Assembly (NCBI GenBank): GCA_001599595.1
Contig: BCHH01000008.1
Coordinates: forward strand, 2,227,591 to 2,291,590
Origin: Beverwykella pulmonaria
Lineage: Eukaryota > Ascomycota > Dothideomycetes > Pleosporales > Melanommataceae
Direction: 5' to 3'
DNA: 64,000 nucleotides
Of the stretch, positions 44,720-54,899 are shown piece by piece. The stretch's first letter is position 1; each line of letters opens with the position of its first letter. The translations under genes and the position numbers were made by a program. The notes beneath the pieces were generated by a model that saw only the letters and a program-made list of their open reading frames with translations, made no database searches and was not told the origin of the DNA.

Positions 44720-45412
44720 ACGGAGCAGGCCGGAGTTGCGTTATACCTTCCACATCGGAAGACGACTACAACGTCTGGACTGGGAGGTGGGTGCTTGATC
44801 GGGGACGTGCATTTTGGGAGTCGCAACTTTCCGCGTCAAGACTAGATATCCTACTAGACTAACTTAGACCATGTGTTTTGTGCATGCGTGGAGGATATCA
44901 TGGACTGGTCTCCCTTTTCAGGTCTTTTCAATTCACAACTATAGACAGTGTTCCTTTTCCCGCTCAACCTGTACTTTACTGTTACATCGTTGTAGATAGT
45001 CCACACGAGTGTTACATCTCATATTGTAGACTTGTATCATCCCATACAGTGACGAGAAACAGATCCTTACATGCATACGCGTTCCTTGATACGTCCTAAT
45101 CCGTCTGATAACAAGGGCATTAAGACGAAATGCTGCAAAATAAACTATATTGGTACATATTCCGTAATATGTCGTTACCCATTGTATGGCCATAAATTGG
45201 ATAACTCACCAAAAGTATCACATCCCCTCCATGGATAATGTTGTTGAGTATGTTGACTTCTTATATCTCACGAAACCTCACAGCAATGCTCATAGGATCC
45301 ACGTCTCGGACACACATATGTCCTTTTTCTGATTTGCCGTTTGCACAACACAGAGAATACCCGTTGCACAATGGCTCTGAAATATTAAAGTAAGCTTCTT
45401 GTTCTTTTTCAC
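44720..45412. other. intergenic between convergent genes
   Basis: 3' flanks of CCP1 and the coiled-coil gene at 45413. AT-rich; no gene recognised. Confidence 0.5.
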
Positions 45413-46560
45413 TCAAAATTCGTGATATTTCTTCTCCGCCTTCTTGAGCTTCACAATTTCCTTGCTGCCCAGCTCTCTGATCACGCTCTCTAGCGCATCG
45501 ATGTCCGCAGTAGAGAAGTCCGGCACTGCAGGGAAAGGCGTTTTTAACTGAGAAGCCTGGGTCAGGAAATCTGGGATTGGGTCTTGGAACTTGACAGCCT
45601 TCTTCTTTTTCTTCTGCGGCTTGTCGTCAACGAACAGTGGCTGTGCGAAGATGCCCATCTCCGCAGGATCCTTGGTCGTCGAAGATGATGGTAACGATGG
45701 TGTCGTCGAGACGAGAAACTCGTTCATATGCTCCTGGCCCAGGACCTGCACACCGACTTTCCATATCTCGCCCACAATGAGCTTCCATTTTGACTGCAGT
45801 GTCACGAGCGCCTTCTCCTCGCGCTCTAGTTCTGCGGTGTAGTCGGAAATGCGGTCTCCGAGCGTGGTCTTGAGAGAGATACGCTCACCACTGGAGCTTG
45901 TGTGCGTGACGTTTAAGCTGTGAAGGCTGGTGTGCGTGCAGATGTTGTTGTTGATGCTTTGGATCTGGAGGGCGAATACGGGCTTGATGGAAGAGGGAGG
46001 ATCCTGAGGGTGGGTGGATGATGTAGGATCGGCGGCGATGGTGCGGAGGGTGGTGAGAAGGGAGGTATGGATCGTGTCGATTTTGGCGATTGCCGTGGCG
46101 TAGACGTGCGTGCGGTAGGCTTTGATGATCTCTGTGGTGTGTTAAGTAACTCTAGCAGAGCACAAAGGGTTCAATTGAGCTCTACTAAGCCGAATGTATC
46201 TGCCAGAAGTACTGAAGCATGCTTGAAAGAGAGTGATGGCATACCTTTAAATTCCAAATCAAGAGGGTGTGCACTTGGGCTCTCCCCTCTGATTGCAAGC
46301 CCAGTCATCTGTGGGCTGTGAGCGACTGAGGATAATTTAATATCGCGAGCCTTCTTGACTCTGGCGTCCCTGAAGGCCACCCTGGCGTTGCTTGAGATAG
46401 TCTTAGACTTGAATTGTGCCCTTCCTATCCCCTGTGGTCGTGGGTTGAAGAGGGAGGCTGCTGAGACGAAACGCTTCTCCGCTTTGCAAGGAGATGTTTC
46501 CTTGTGGAGATGTGAGCGGTGGGTTGCACCTGGGACTGGTTTGCGACGCGCGATCTGCAT
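45413..46560 (-). CDS. uncharacterised coiled-coil protein
   Basis: Two exons, 46560-46245 and 46131-45413 with a 113-bp intron; 344 residues. The spliced junction joins PLDLEFK to EIIKAYRTHVYATAIAKID in frame. N-terminus is basic (MQIARRKPVPG, KKARDIKLSSV); the middle (IIKAYRTHV..KIDTIHTSLL, FALQIQSINNNI, TAELEREEKALVTLQSKWK) is helical with heptads; then EIWKVGVQVLG, a Ser-rich linker, a Lys run (PQKKKKKAVKF) and a C-terminal helix that ends in KKAEKKYHEF. No membrane segment or catalytic motif. The helical layout is reminiscent of small kinetochore or spindle proteins, which evolve quickly, but I cannot name a family. The ATG at 46560 is followed by uninterrupted gene-like codon use. Confidence 0.75.
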
Positions 46561-47172
46561 GGTGAGGATGGTGGGTAGGAGTGAAGGGGAGGGGGGTGGG
46601 CAGAGTGAGTGAGGAGTGAGGATGTGAGTAGAGTAACAGATGGAGAGGGAATGAAAATTAGGCTTTTAGATTTCCGGTTCCGAGAAAAGCCATACCGCAC
46701 AGTGTCACCTACAAGGAAACATTACAAAGCTCATAGTGCTGCTTATACTAGCTTTTGGCAGATACGAGGGACGACTCGGAAGGAGAAAATTTTTATGTCG
46801 TATGGCTAGGTCTAGAATATCGGCAGCTCACTAGGAATGTCGCCTTGGAGGTGAGGACATGCTTTAGACATGAGCTTACACAATAAGACAGAGCAGAGGC
46901 CGCCAGAAAGAGGGGAAGAGATAGAGTGACATGTTAGACAACGCAAGCTACGGCTCATAAAAAGATATATTTCCACGGTCATGAATGAACGCATCACATG
47001 TAACCCAGAACCTACCCGCACAAACACAACTTACTAGTTTCATACCAAATTGTCTATACACCATGATCTTAGAACACTTCAGGTCATCTGTCGGGCCGTT
47101 TCGCTTTCGGATGGATATAATACAGTCATTATAAGATTGGGCATGAGTATGTGTACAGTCTTTTCGATTTCC
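46561..47172. other. intergenic
   Basis: Promoter of the coiled-coil gene at the left and 3' flank of GRX5 at the right. No gene recognised. Confidence 0.5.
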
Positions 47173-47841
47173 TTATTTCGGCGGTTCAGACGGAGTCTCT
47201 CCTCCCTCGGGAACAAGCACGCCCTTCTCTTCCAGCATCTTGGCCAATGATCCGTCCTGGTGCATGGTCATGAGGATGTCGCAGCCACCGATGAACTCCT
47301 TGTCGACGTAGAGTTGGGGTATCGTCGGCCATTCTGAGTACTCTTTGATTCCTATTATCTAATTGTCAGCAACTAATTTTTTTATGTTCTCGACATGGCC
47401 AAGCGGCAGGCGCAACAAGCGCAAACGTCAAGCTCCAGAGCTTCCTGAAACAGTCCAATGTTCGAATATATCACATACCTGCCCTCAAGTCGCTATCCTC
47501 TAGCACGTTGAATGCCGTAAATTTCTCCGGATCGACACCTTGCATGCCTAATATTTGTATGCTAGCTCTCGAGAACCCACACTGCGGCGCCTCGGGTGTG
47601 CCCTTCATGAACAGTACAACAGGCGAGGAAGCGATAGCTTTGTCAATTGCGGCACGTGTGTCATCCGATAACAGACGCATTTGCATGGGCGTGAGGAAGC
47701 GTGGGGCGGCTGCGAAGGGGAGGGGGCGAATAGAGCGGCTCGCGGCTCGGAAGGCCTGTGGGTATCGTCAATAGCTAGGCGAATTGGGTCATTGGAGGGC
47801 GAAATCGGACATACCGATGGAAATGCTGTTCTTGCGAACAT
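47173..47841 (-). CDS. GRX5: mitochondrial monothiol glutaredoxin GRX5
   Basis: Monothiol glutaredoxin that carries Fe-S clusters from the ISC scaffold to acceptor proteins in the mitochondrial matrix. Exons 47841-47815, 47755-47479, 47351-47173; 160 residues. The first exon (MFARTAFPS) plus [20 protein letters not shown] forms a classic Arg/Ala-rich mitochondrial presequence. The glutaredoxin fold follows: [20 protein letters not shown] with the CGFS active site, the [20 protein letters not shown] turn crossing an intron, TIPQLYV with the cis-Pro, and the glutathione-binding GGCDILM. The C-terminal tail ends PSEPPK. All residues expected for cluster binding are present. It is the last recognised gene before the repeat-rich region. 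Confidence 0.96.
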
Positions 47842-48929
47842 CTTGAAGGGCGAGTGGGGCGTTGATGGGAGACTGTGGTGGAGGTGGAATTGTTGTGACC
47901 TCCGCGAGTTCTCCGCAAGATTTTGGATGAGGTCAGGCCAGAATGCCAAGACTGGTCTGGTACACTAAACTTCCACTGCATCACTCCATTCTTCCTCTTG
48001 AGAATCGTCAGAAGTTTGTAATTCGCACTGCAAGATTTATAGTCCTAGTTTTCTAACAATATTGGATATCAAGCCCATTAGAACACTATGCTATCATATT
48101 CCGCAGGGCCGATGGCGAAATCGCGAGACCAATGAAAGGAGGAACTTTTACTCTGGACATTATCGAACTCTCCAACCTAGATGAATTTTGAATGTTTTCC
48201 GCCCATGGAAGCAAAAGGGATTAAGATTTATTACACAATCAGTATCCATTTTTGACTTAACTGCGTGATTTGATGGCAAAACAAAGAACTCCCATTTACA
48301 AAATATAGTCGAGCAACGTGCTGGCAGGATGACATTCAGACTCCATCAACGAGCTTGATCATGAATGCCCTTTTCTCGAATATAAATGGGCTTTGAAGGC
48401 ATTCCCATCTACATCGAGCATCAAACGATACAATCCGCAAGAGGACCTAGAGGATCATGCATTCTTCGAAATCACCCTAATTAAATCTAGCCTGAAACAC
48501 TTCATCCACTTGGGATGGCCAGTGAAAGTCTTATCTACAACACTGAACACAGCACTGATGATTTTCTCCTGGCGTAAGCCATACACACGAATTCAATTGT
48601 AAAGAAAGACAGGAAAATGCCGACAGCCGATCTTCCATTTACAAAAACGACTATCCTTTGAATATTTGGCGCAACGAGCAGAATTCGCACACCAACTATC
48701 TCATATTCACGTGGTAGAGTCCACTAAGCCTACAGATACAGTTGCTCATCCAGCCCTTGAACATCCATCGCGCCTTTTATTAAGCTCCGTCAAAGTATCG
48801 CCTGGCACGATGGCGCTAACAGCTGTATTAGGCACATATTCCACTCAATAAACAATGCCAACTGTTGATAGGGATCTTACAGCTAGCTGCATAGTGGTGC
48901 GAGCACTAGTCGGCAAGGCATAAGACAGT
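47842..48929. other. AT-rich boundary zone, no gene recognised
   Basis: Promoter of GRX5 at the left, then increasingly AT-rich sequence leading into the retrotransposon block. A 69-codon frame at 48393-48602 has no recognisable motif. Confidence 0.45.
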
Positions 48930-49330
48930 TGTACGGTGTACACAGCGTACGGGGATAGTAGGGTGGGCAACAGGTTTCTGGTTATTGCTCTGCTAGTCTA
49001 TGTACGAACGCGAGCGATATTTAAGGAGGCGCGCTCGTGCACGGGCATCACGTGGTATAACCACGTGATCCTATACCGGGCTAGACATACTTTACGCCGT
49101 ATCGCTCCTGCGTACGGACACTGGCAACTTTTTCTTTTCTAGCGATGCTTACTCTTATCCCTTTGTACGTGCTTGACTTGCCATGCCTCTTTCTGCCTAA
49201 CAGCGTCTGCCCTGCTGGCGCCACCTGATTTCTCCTTCTAATCTTGTTGTTGGTATCACATAATTTCTCAGCGTTGATATTACGTGATTTCCCTGCTCTA
49301 GCGGCAGTTACATAATTAGCTTTCTAAGTT
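48930..49330 (-). repeat. probable copia 3' LTR region
   Basis: Non-coding sequence between the end of copia homology and gene-side DNA, starting with TG at 48930 (TGTACGGTGTAC). LTR boundaries cannot be fixed because the partner LTR is lost. Confidence 0.4.
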
Positions 49331-50331
49331 AAGGATCCTCAAGGATCCTTATATCTTAGAACCTCAAGAATATCATTACTACACAAGCTAGACACTCTAC
49401 TATAACTGTAAATAACCTTAGGGTTATTAACACTTGTAAATAAATAATAAAACAAATAAGTGTGTGTGATAGAAAAACATAAGGAAATAGGCCTTGTACA
49501 GAGGCGTTGTTAGTCTAGTTGGTCTAAGGCATCTTTGCGTGCAGGATCTAGCTGCTCTACAGATGCTTCTATTTAGACAGAGAGGTAGTTAGTTAAGACT
49601 AATAATTAAAGGGCTTAATTTGGCGTTTTCTTTGTACATGCATTAGCAGGATTGTCTTTGCTGTTAATCTATCTAATTTTAGCAATTTCTCTCTTCTTGT
49701 ATAATTTGCAGAGTAATATAATGTTAATTATAAGTTGTTTTTTGCTAGTAGTGCCTAGCTTGACAAGGCAATTGTACAGAGATCTTAAGTCTGTGCAGAT
49801 AACTACTAGGATTAGCAGCAGTTTGAGCGTTTGTACAATCTGCTGTAGAGTTATACTAAGGGCAATTGTGTTGTTAAACCCTCCAACTATTCTATATAGT
49901 TTACTAGCAAGGACGCTCCTAGTTACTCTTTTACACTTAGTAGAATTCTAGTGTACAATGTTGCCTAGTATTTTAAAGTAGTTGCTTTGTTCTGTACAGT
50001 CCTTGTTGCCTAATACAATTAAGAATCCCAGCTGTAAGCTAAGATCCTTGTTGTTGGCAAATAATCTGTTAGTAAAGATAAACAGCTTTATGCAATCTAG
50101 TTGCAGTGGCACAAAGGTGAGTCCTCTGCTACTGTTATCTATCTGCTACTAGATACGTACGTTAAGGGCTTTAATGTCTTTGTGTGAGGGGACTGTAGTT
50201 TAAGCAGCAACTAAGAGATTAAATGCTGCCTCTAGTTGACATACTAAGGCAATATATTGTTACGGTTCGAAGAAGTAGCACAGATGCGGGCTGCAGATGA
50301 GGAACCAACCCCGTCAACAGGCGCAGCACGG
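49026..50331. repeat. first copy of a 1,306-bp exact duplication flanking the assembly gap
   Basis: Same sequence as 50432-51737, offset 1,406 bp. It holds the copia RNase H arm plus the first 74 bp of the gypsy 5' LTR (from 50258), then stops at the Ns. No difference was seen wherever I compared the two copies. Confidence 0.9.
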
Positions 50332-50431
50332 NNNNNNNNNNNNNNNNNNNNNNNNNNNNNNNNNNNNNNNNNNNNNNNNNNNNNNNNNNNNNNNNNNNNN
50401 NNNNNNNNNNNNNNNNNNNNNNNNNNNNNNN
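50332..50431. other. assembly gap, 100 N
   Basis: Exactly 100 Ns, the usual placeholder for a gap of unknown size. Confidence 0.98.
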
Positions 50432-51737
50432 GAGGCGCGCTCGTGCACGGGCATCACGTGGTATAACCACGTGATCCTATACCGGGCTAGACATACTTTA
50501 CGCCGTATCGCTCCTGCGTACGGACACTGGCAACTTTTTCTTTTCTAGCGATGCTTACTCTTATCCCTTTGTACGTGCTTGACTTGCCATGCCTCTTTCT
50601 GCCTAACAGCGTCTGCCCTGCTGGCGCCACCTGATTTCTCCTTCTAATCTTGTTGTTGGTATCACATAATTTCTCAGCGTTGATATTACGTGATTTCCCT
50701 GCTCTAGCGGCAGTTACATAATTAGCTTTCTAAGTTAAGGATCCTCAAGGATCCTTATATCTTAGAACCTCAAGAATATCATTACTACACAAGCTAGACA
50801 CTCTACTATAACTGTAAATAACCTTAGGGTTATTAACACTTGTAAATAAATAATAAAACAAATAAGTGTGTGTGATAGAAAAACATAAGGAAATAGGCCT
50901 TGTACAGAGGCGTTGTTAGTCTAGTTGGTCTAAGGCATCTTTGCGTGCAGGATCTAGCTGCTCTACAGATGCTTCTATTTAGACAGAGAGGTAGTTAGTT
51001 AAGACTAATAATTAAAGGGCTTAATTTGGCGTTTTCTTTGTACATGCATTAGCAGGATTGTCTTTGCTGTTAATCTATCTAATTTTAGCAATTTCTCTCT
51101 TCTTGTATAATTTGCAGAGTAATATAATGTTAATTATAAGTTGTTTTTTGCTAGTAGTGCCTAGCTTGACAAGGCAATTGTACAGAGATCTTAAGTCTGT
51201 GCAGATAACTACTAGGATTAGCAGCAGTTTGAGCGTTTGTACAATCTGCTGTAGAGTTATACTAAGGGCAATTGTGTTGTTAAACCCTCCAACTATTCTA
51301 TATAGTTTACTAGCAAGGACGCTCCTAGTTACTCTTTTACACTTAGTAGAATTCTAGTGTACAATGTTGCCTAGTATTTTAAAGTAGTTGCTTTGTTCTG
51401 TACAGTCCTTGTTGCCTAATACAATTAAGAATCCCAGCTGTAAGCTAAGATCCTTGTTGTTGGCAAATAATCTGTTAGTAAAGATAAACAGCTTTATGCA
51501 ATCTAGTTGCAGTGGCACAAAGGTGAGTCCTCTGCTACTGTTATCTATCTGCTACTAGATACGTACGTTAAGGGCTTTAATGTCTTTGTGTGAGGGGACT
51601 GTAGTTTAAGCAGCAACTAAGAGATTAAATGCTGCCTCTAGTTGACATACTAAGGCAATATATTGTTACGGTTCGAAGAAGTAGCACAGATGCGGGCTGC
51701 AGATGAGGAACCAACCCCGTCAACAGGCGCAGCACGG
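50432..51737. repeat. second copy of the 1,306-bp duplication
   Basis: Identical as far as compared to 49026-50331; here the gypsy 5' LTR continues uninterrupted past the end of the shared part. Confidence 0.9.
51659..51663. repeat. 5-bp target-site duplication, left copy (TATAT)
   Basis: Directly before the 5' LTR; the same five bases follow the 3' LTR at 59278. Confidence 0.85.
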
Positions 51738-52240
51738 CGCGCAGGCGGGCGCAAAGGAACAGCGAGGATTCGCGCAGGTAAGCGAGGCACGTGACAGAAG
51801 ATATCCCGCCAAGGAAGGGGAAACTTGGAAGAATTGAAGGATCCCAGAAAATTCCGCCAAGACAAAGGAAACTTGGGAGAATTGAAGGATCCCAGAAGAT
51901 CACGCCAAGACACAGGAAACTTGGGAGAATTGAAGGATCCCAATTATCCTGCTAAGAAGAAGGGAGACCTGGGAGACTCAGGATTCCATAGTCAAAGAGG
52001 AAATATATAAGGAGGACAGTTTCCTATGTTATGTTTGCTCTTTGTAGTTAACTCAAATAACTTTACTTGTCTCTTACCTAGATTAATACAGCAAGTTAGT
52101 TAGTTAATTTATTAATTAGATTTACCACCCCTCTGTCTTATATTATTGTCTTTAAACCTCACAGAATAATCCTACAACACCTACGCTTACGCACTGCCTT
52201 AGTACAGACTAGACCTAGTAAGTGTTCACCTTGTATAACA
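51664..52240 (+). repeat. 5' LTR of the gypsy element
   Basis: 577 bp, TGTTACGG...GTATAACA. Contains a 48-bp tandem repeat (51802-51984) and a TATA-like ATATATAAGG at 52003, the probable U3 promoter. Its left (outer) half is close to GC-rich ancestral sequence; its right (inner) half is AT-shifted relative to the 3' LTR. Confidence 0.95.
51802..51984. repeat. 48-bp tandem repeat in the LTR, about four units
   Basis: Units begin ATCCC at 51802 (shorter), 51841, 51889 and 51937 and share GGAAACTTGGGAGAATTGAA. The same array is in the 3' LTR (about 58839-59021). Position upstream of the TATA-like box suggests U3 enhancer repeats. Confidence 0.85.
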
Positions 52241-52299
52241 CTTTGACTACCCTCTAGGCTTAAAGCTTTAAGACAACATAACCACTCCAGCTAGTTTAC

Positions 52300-53260
52300 G
52301 CGCAACATCTAGAAGTGCGGCCGCAGGGCCCACAATAAACCCTGCTATAGTTATAGCTTAGCAAGCCAACTAGATTTAACAACAGGCAACACAGATTGCA
52401 GAACTAATTACGGCTGTACAGCTACTCTAGGGAGGAGTAGCTACTGTAACAGGTGGAGAGGACTAAGAGAAACACAGGATTAAATGCTTTAATAGGAATA
52501 AAGAAGCCTTAAAGCCTTTCCTTACTAACATAGATTTACAGTTCTATAAGAATCTAAGAAAGTACACCACAGATGTGGAAAAAGTCAAACACACATACTA
52601 GTATCTAGAAGGAAAACTGGCATCCTAGATGCAACCTCTTATAGAAGATTTTCTAACAAATGCTAATAGAGAAGACTTGGATAAATGCTAAGATAAAACA
52701 ACGCGTATCTTTAGCAATTAGGATATGTTTAAGAAGGAAATGTAAAAGTTGTTTGGAGAAATTAACGCAGCCAAGCAAGCAGCTAGGAAAATTGGGACAA
52801 TTAGGCAAATAAAGTTAGTAGCTAAGTACGTGGCACAGTTCTAACAGCTACAAGCACTGCTAGACTAGGACAACACACCTCTTAAGGAAGCTTTCTATAA
52901 TAGATTAAGTGATTAGATTAAAGACAAACTTACTTATTACGCAGACCTAGAAGACCTACAGACACTTAAGGAGTTAGCTATTAGAATTGACAATTGGCTA
53001 TACAAGCGCAAGACAGAACAGACCTAGAGACACTAGACCCCACTATTAGGCAAAGGCAAAAAACAAAGAGAAAGAACTAAGTACAACAGAGATGGCAACG
53101 TTAAGATAGCAAACTAAGCCTAGCTAAAGCAACAGAACAGGAAGAAAAGCTAAAAAGGAGATAGTATCTCTAAGGAGGAACGTTAGTAATGCTATAACAA
53201 TAAAGTATGCCTATAGTGCAGAGAATTAGGACATTTCCGCCAAGACTGCAAAAAGAAACT
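52300..53260 (+). pseudogene. decayed gag of the gypsy element
   Basis: Gag-like helical region leading to a retroviral-type zinc knuckle C-x2-C-x4-H-x4-C at 53208-53249 (GHFRQDC at its end), with one in-frame TAG inside the knuckle. Several further stops upstream. Boundaries approximate. Confidence 0.7.
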
Positions 53261-53711
53261 AAAGACTAAAGAAGCTAGGGAGGCTAAGGTTATAGAAGTT
53301 GCAATAGCAACGCTTAAGGACAGTAGACACTGTAGAGCACCAACGCTATATCCTACAGAAATATTAGAACCTAATTAGGACATTATTAAGAACCTTAACA
53401 AGGAAAGCAACACTAAGGAGGAAATATGTAAATGTCTAGAGATTACTAAAGATTAGGTTAAACAACAGTTAAAAGATAAAGTATGTTAGATTTGTGGCAA
53501 CCTACAACACAAAGGAAGGGAGTGCACTAAAAAAGTAGTAGTTAAAGGACTAGCTACAACATATAACAACCTAGCACTAGAAATGTTAGCAAGGGAATAA
53601 CAGGAGTCTAGGGAGTTTGTAGCTTAAATAGCACAATTTATTATAGGACCTAGTACAGAGGATCCTAAACAACTAGGACAAGTACAATATAAGCACCTTT
53701 ATTAGGTTTAT

Positions 53712-54296
53712 TGCACAAGACTACACTGTGAAGAACACAAACATTAGAAATATAAAGTTATAAATTAACTAGGAAAAGTATTGCACCTACTTATTAAGGA
53801 CAACAAATGTAGAGTTATAAATTGCGCAACACATTATTCTAAGATGTGGGCTAAGACTTATAGACTAGACAAATAGTTTAAATGTTATAAGGATGGTTGT
53901 TAGGATTATTGGATTGCTAAACATATTACTAGATAGTGGCTAGTAGGACTAGAGGACAGTTGCTATATAGAATGTGACTAGGAAAATTGTAAGCAACAAC
54001 ACGCATCCTAGGAACACACTAACATAACACTCTAGACAGAGTGCAAGGAAGAAAATTGTGCATACTATTAGTACTACAAGCAAGAAACACAATATAATAA
54101 GGAAGATAACCTATATAAGGCCCTTAGTTACAAAGAATGTAAAGTACAAGGATGTTAGAAGCACAGGAAAGACAAGTGTAGACATAACACATAGTAGAAG
54201 TGTGGGCCGCCTTAGTGCGAGAAGCACACAAATAAATAGATAGCCTATAGAGCACTCCACTAGACAGCATGCTACAATAACTAGTGTCTAACGCAC
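53712..54296 (+). other. array of eight C-x4-C modules in the gypsy element
   Basis: One reading frame carries eight C-x4-C pairs spaced about 15-40 codons apart: CTRLHC, CRVINC, CYKDGC, a fourth with a stop, CKEENC, CKVQGC, CGPP-stop-C and CYNN-stop-C. Most are followed within 2-3 residues by His (CEEH, CATH, CKQQH, CEKH, CLTH). Ten or more in-frame stops, almost all TAG, interrupt it. Lies between the gag knuckle and the RT domain. Confidence 0.7.
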
Positions 54297-54899
54297 AAAT
54301 TAGGAAAGGATAGTGGTTACTATCTAAAGCAGCTAAAAAACTAGAGCGCTACTAGGGCATGAGTTAGCTAGGTAAAGGCGCCTAAATAACAGCTTAAATA
54401 GCAGATATGCAGACTGCATATACAATAATTACGCTAAGTAACAGACTACAATGCTAGGCATAGGTCAACAGACACCTAGTATAGGCTACAGTAGATAGCA
54501 GAGCTACTAGCAGCCTTATCTCACTAAGGACGGTGGAAAAATACAACATACCTTACTAAAATAAGAAAAATCTAGTACAGATAAAGCAAGCTGATAGAAC
54601 GTTTAGCTAGGCATATAGTAAAGGATAGATACGCCTTAAAACGCAAGACGTAGAAGTTGTAGTAAGCAACATCCTAAGCAAGAGTAGTATTATAATAACA
54701 GATATTAGGGATACTAAATTACTTATTAGATATAATTAGTTAAGGACAACTAACCCTGTTATTAATTAGCAGAAGAAAACAATAGCGCAATAAGGATCTG
54801 TAAACAGGATCACGCTAGAACAATTAAACTTACGCTAAGAGTCCTAGGATAGGACTGTAAGAGAAGTAAACTTACGCTAAGAACCTATGCATAAGGTTG

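Noticed and set aside
49500..49570. tRNA A-box-like TAGTCTAGTTGG (also at about 50915)
   Set aside because: No B box, no cloverleaf, and it falls inside the copia 3' region; coincidence is more likely than a tRNA or SINE.
49652..49951. 99-codon hydrophobic frame (repeated at 51058-51357)
   Set aside because: It lies opposite the copia RNase H reading frame and is duplicated only because of the gap-flanking copy; an antisense shadow.
51625..51943. Repetitive minus-strand frames with FNSPKFP units
   Set aside because: They are the 48-bp LTR repeats translated; no gene.
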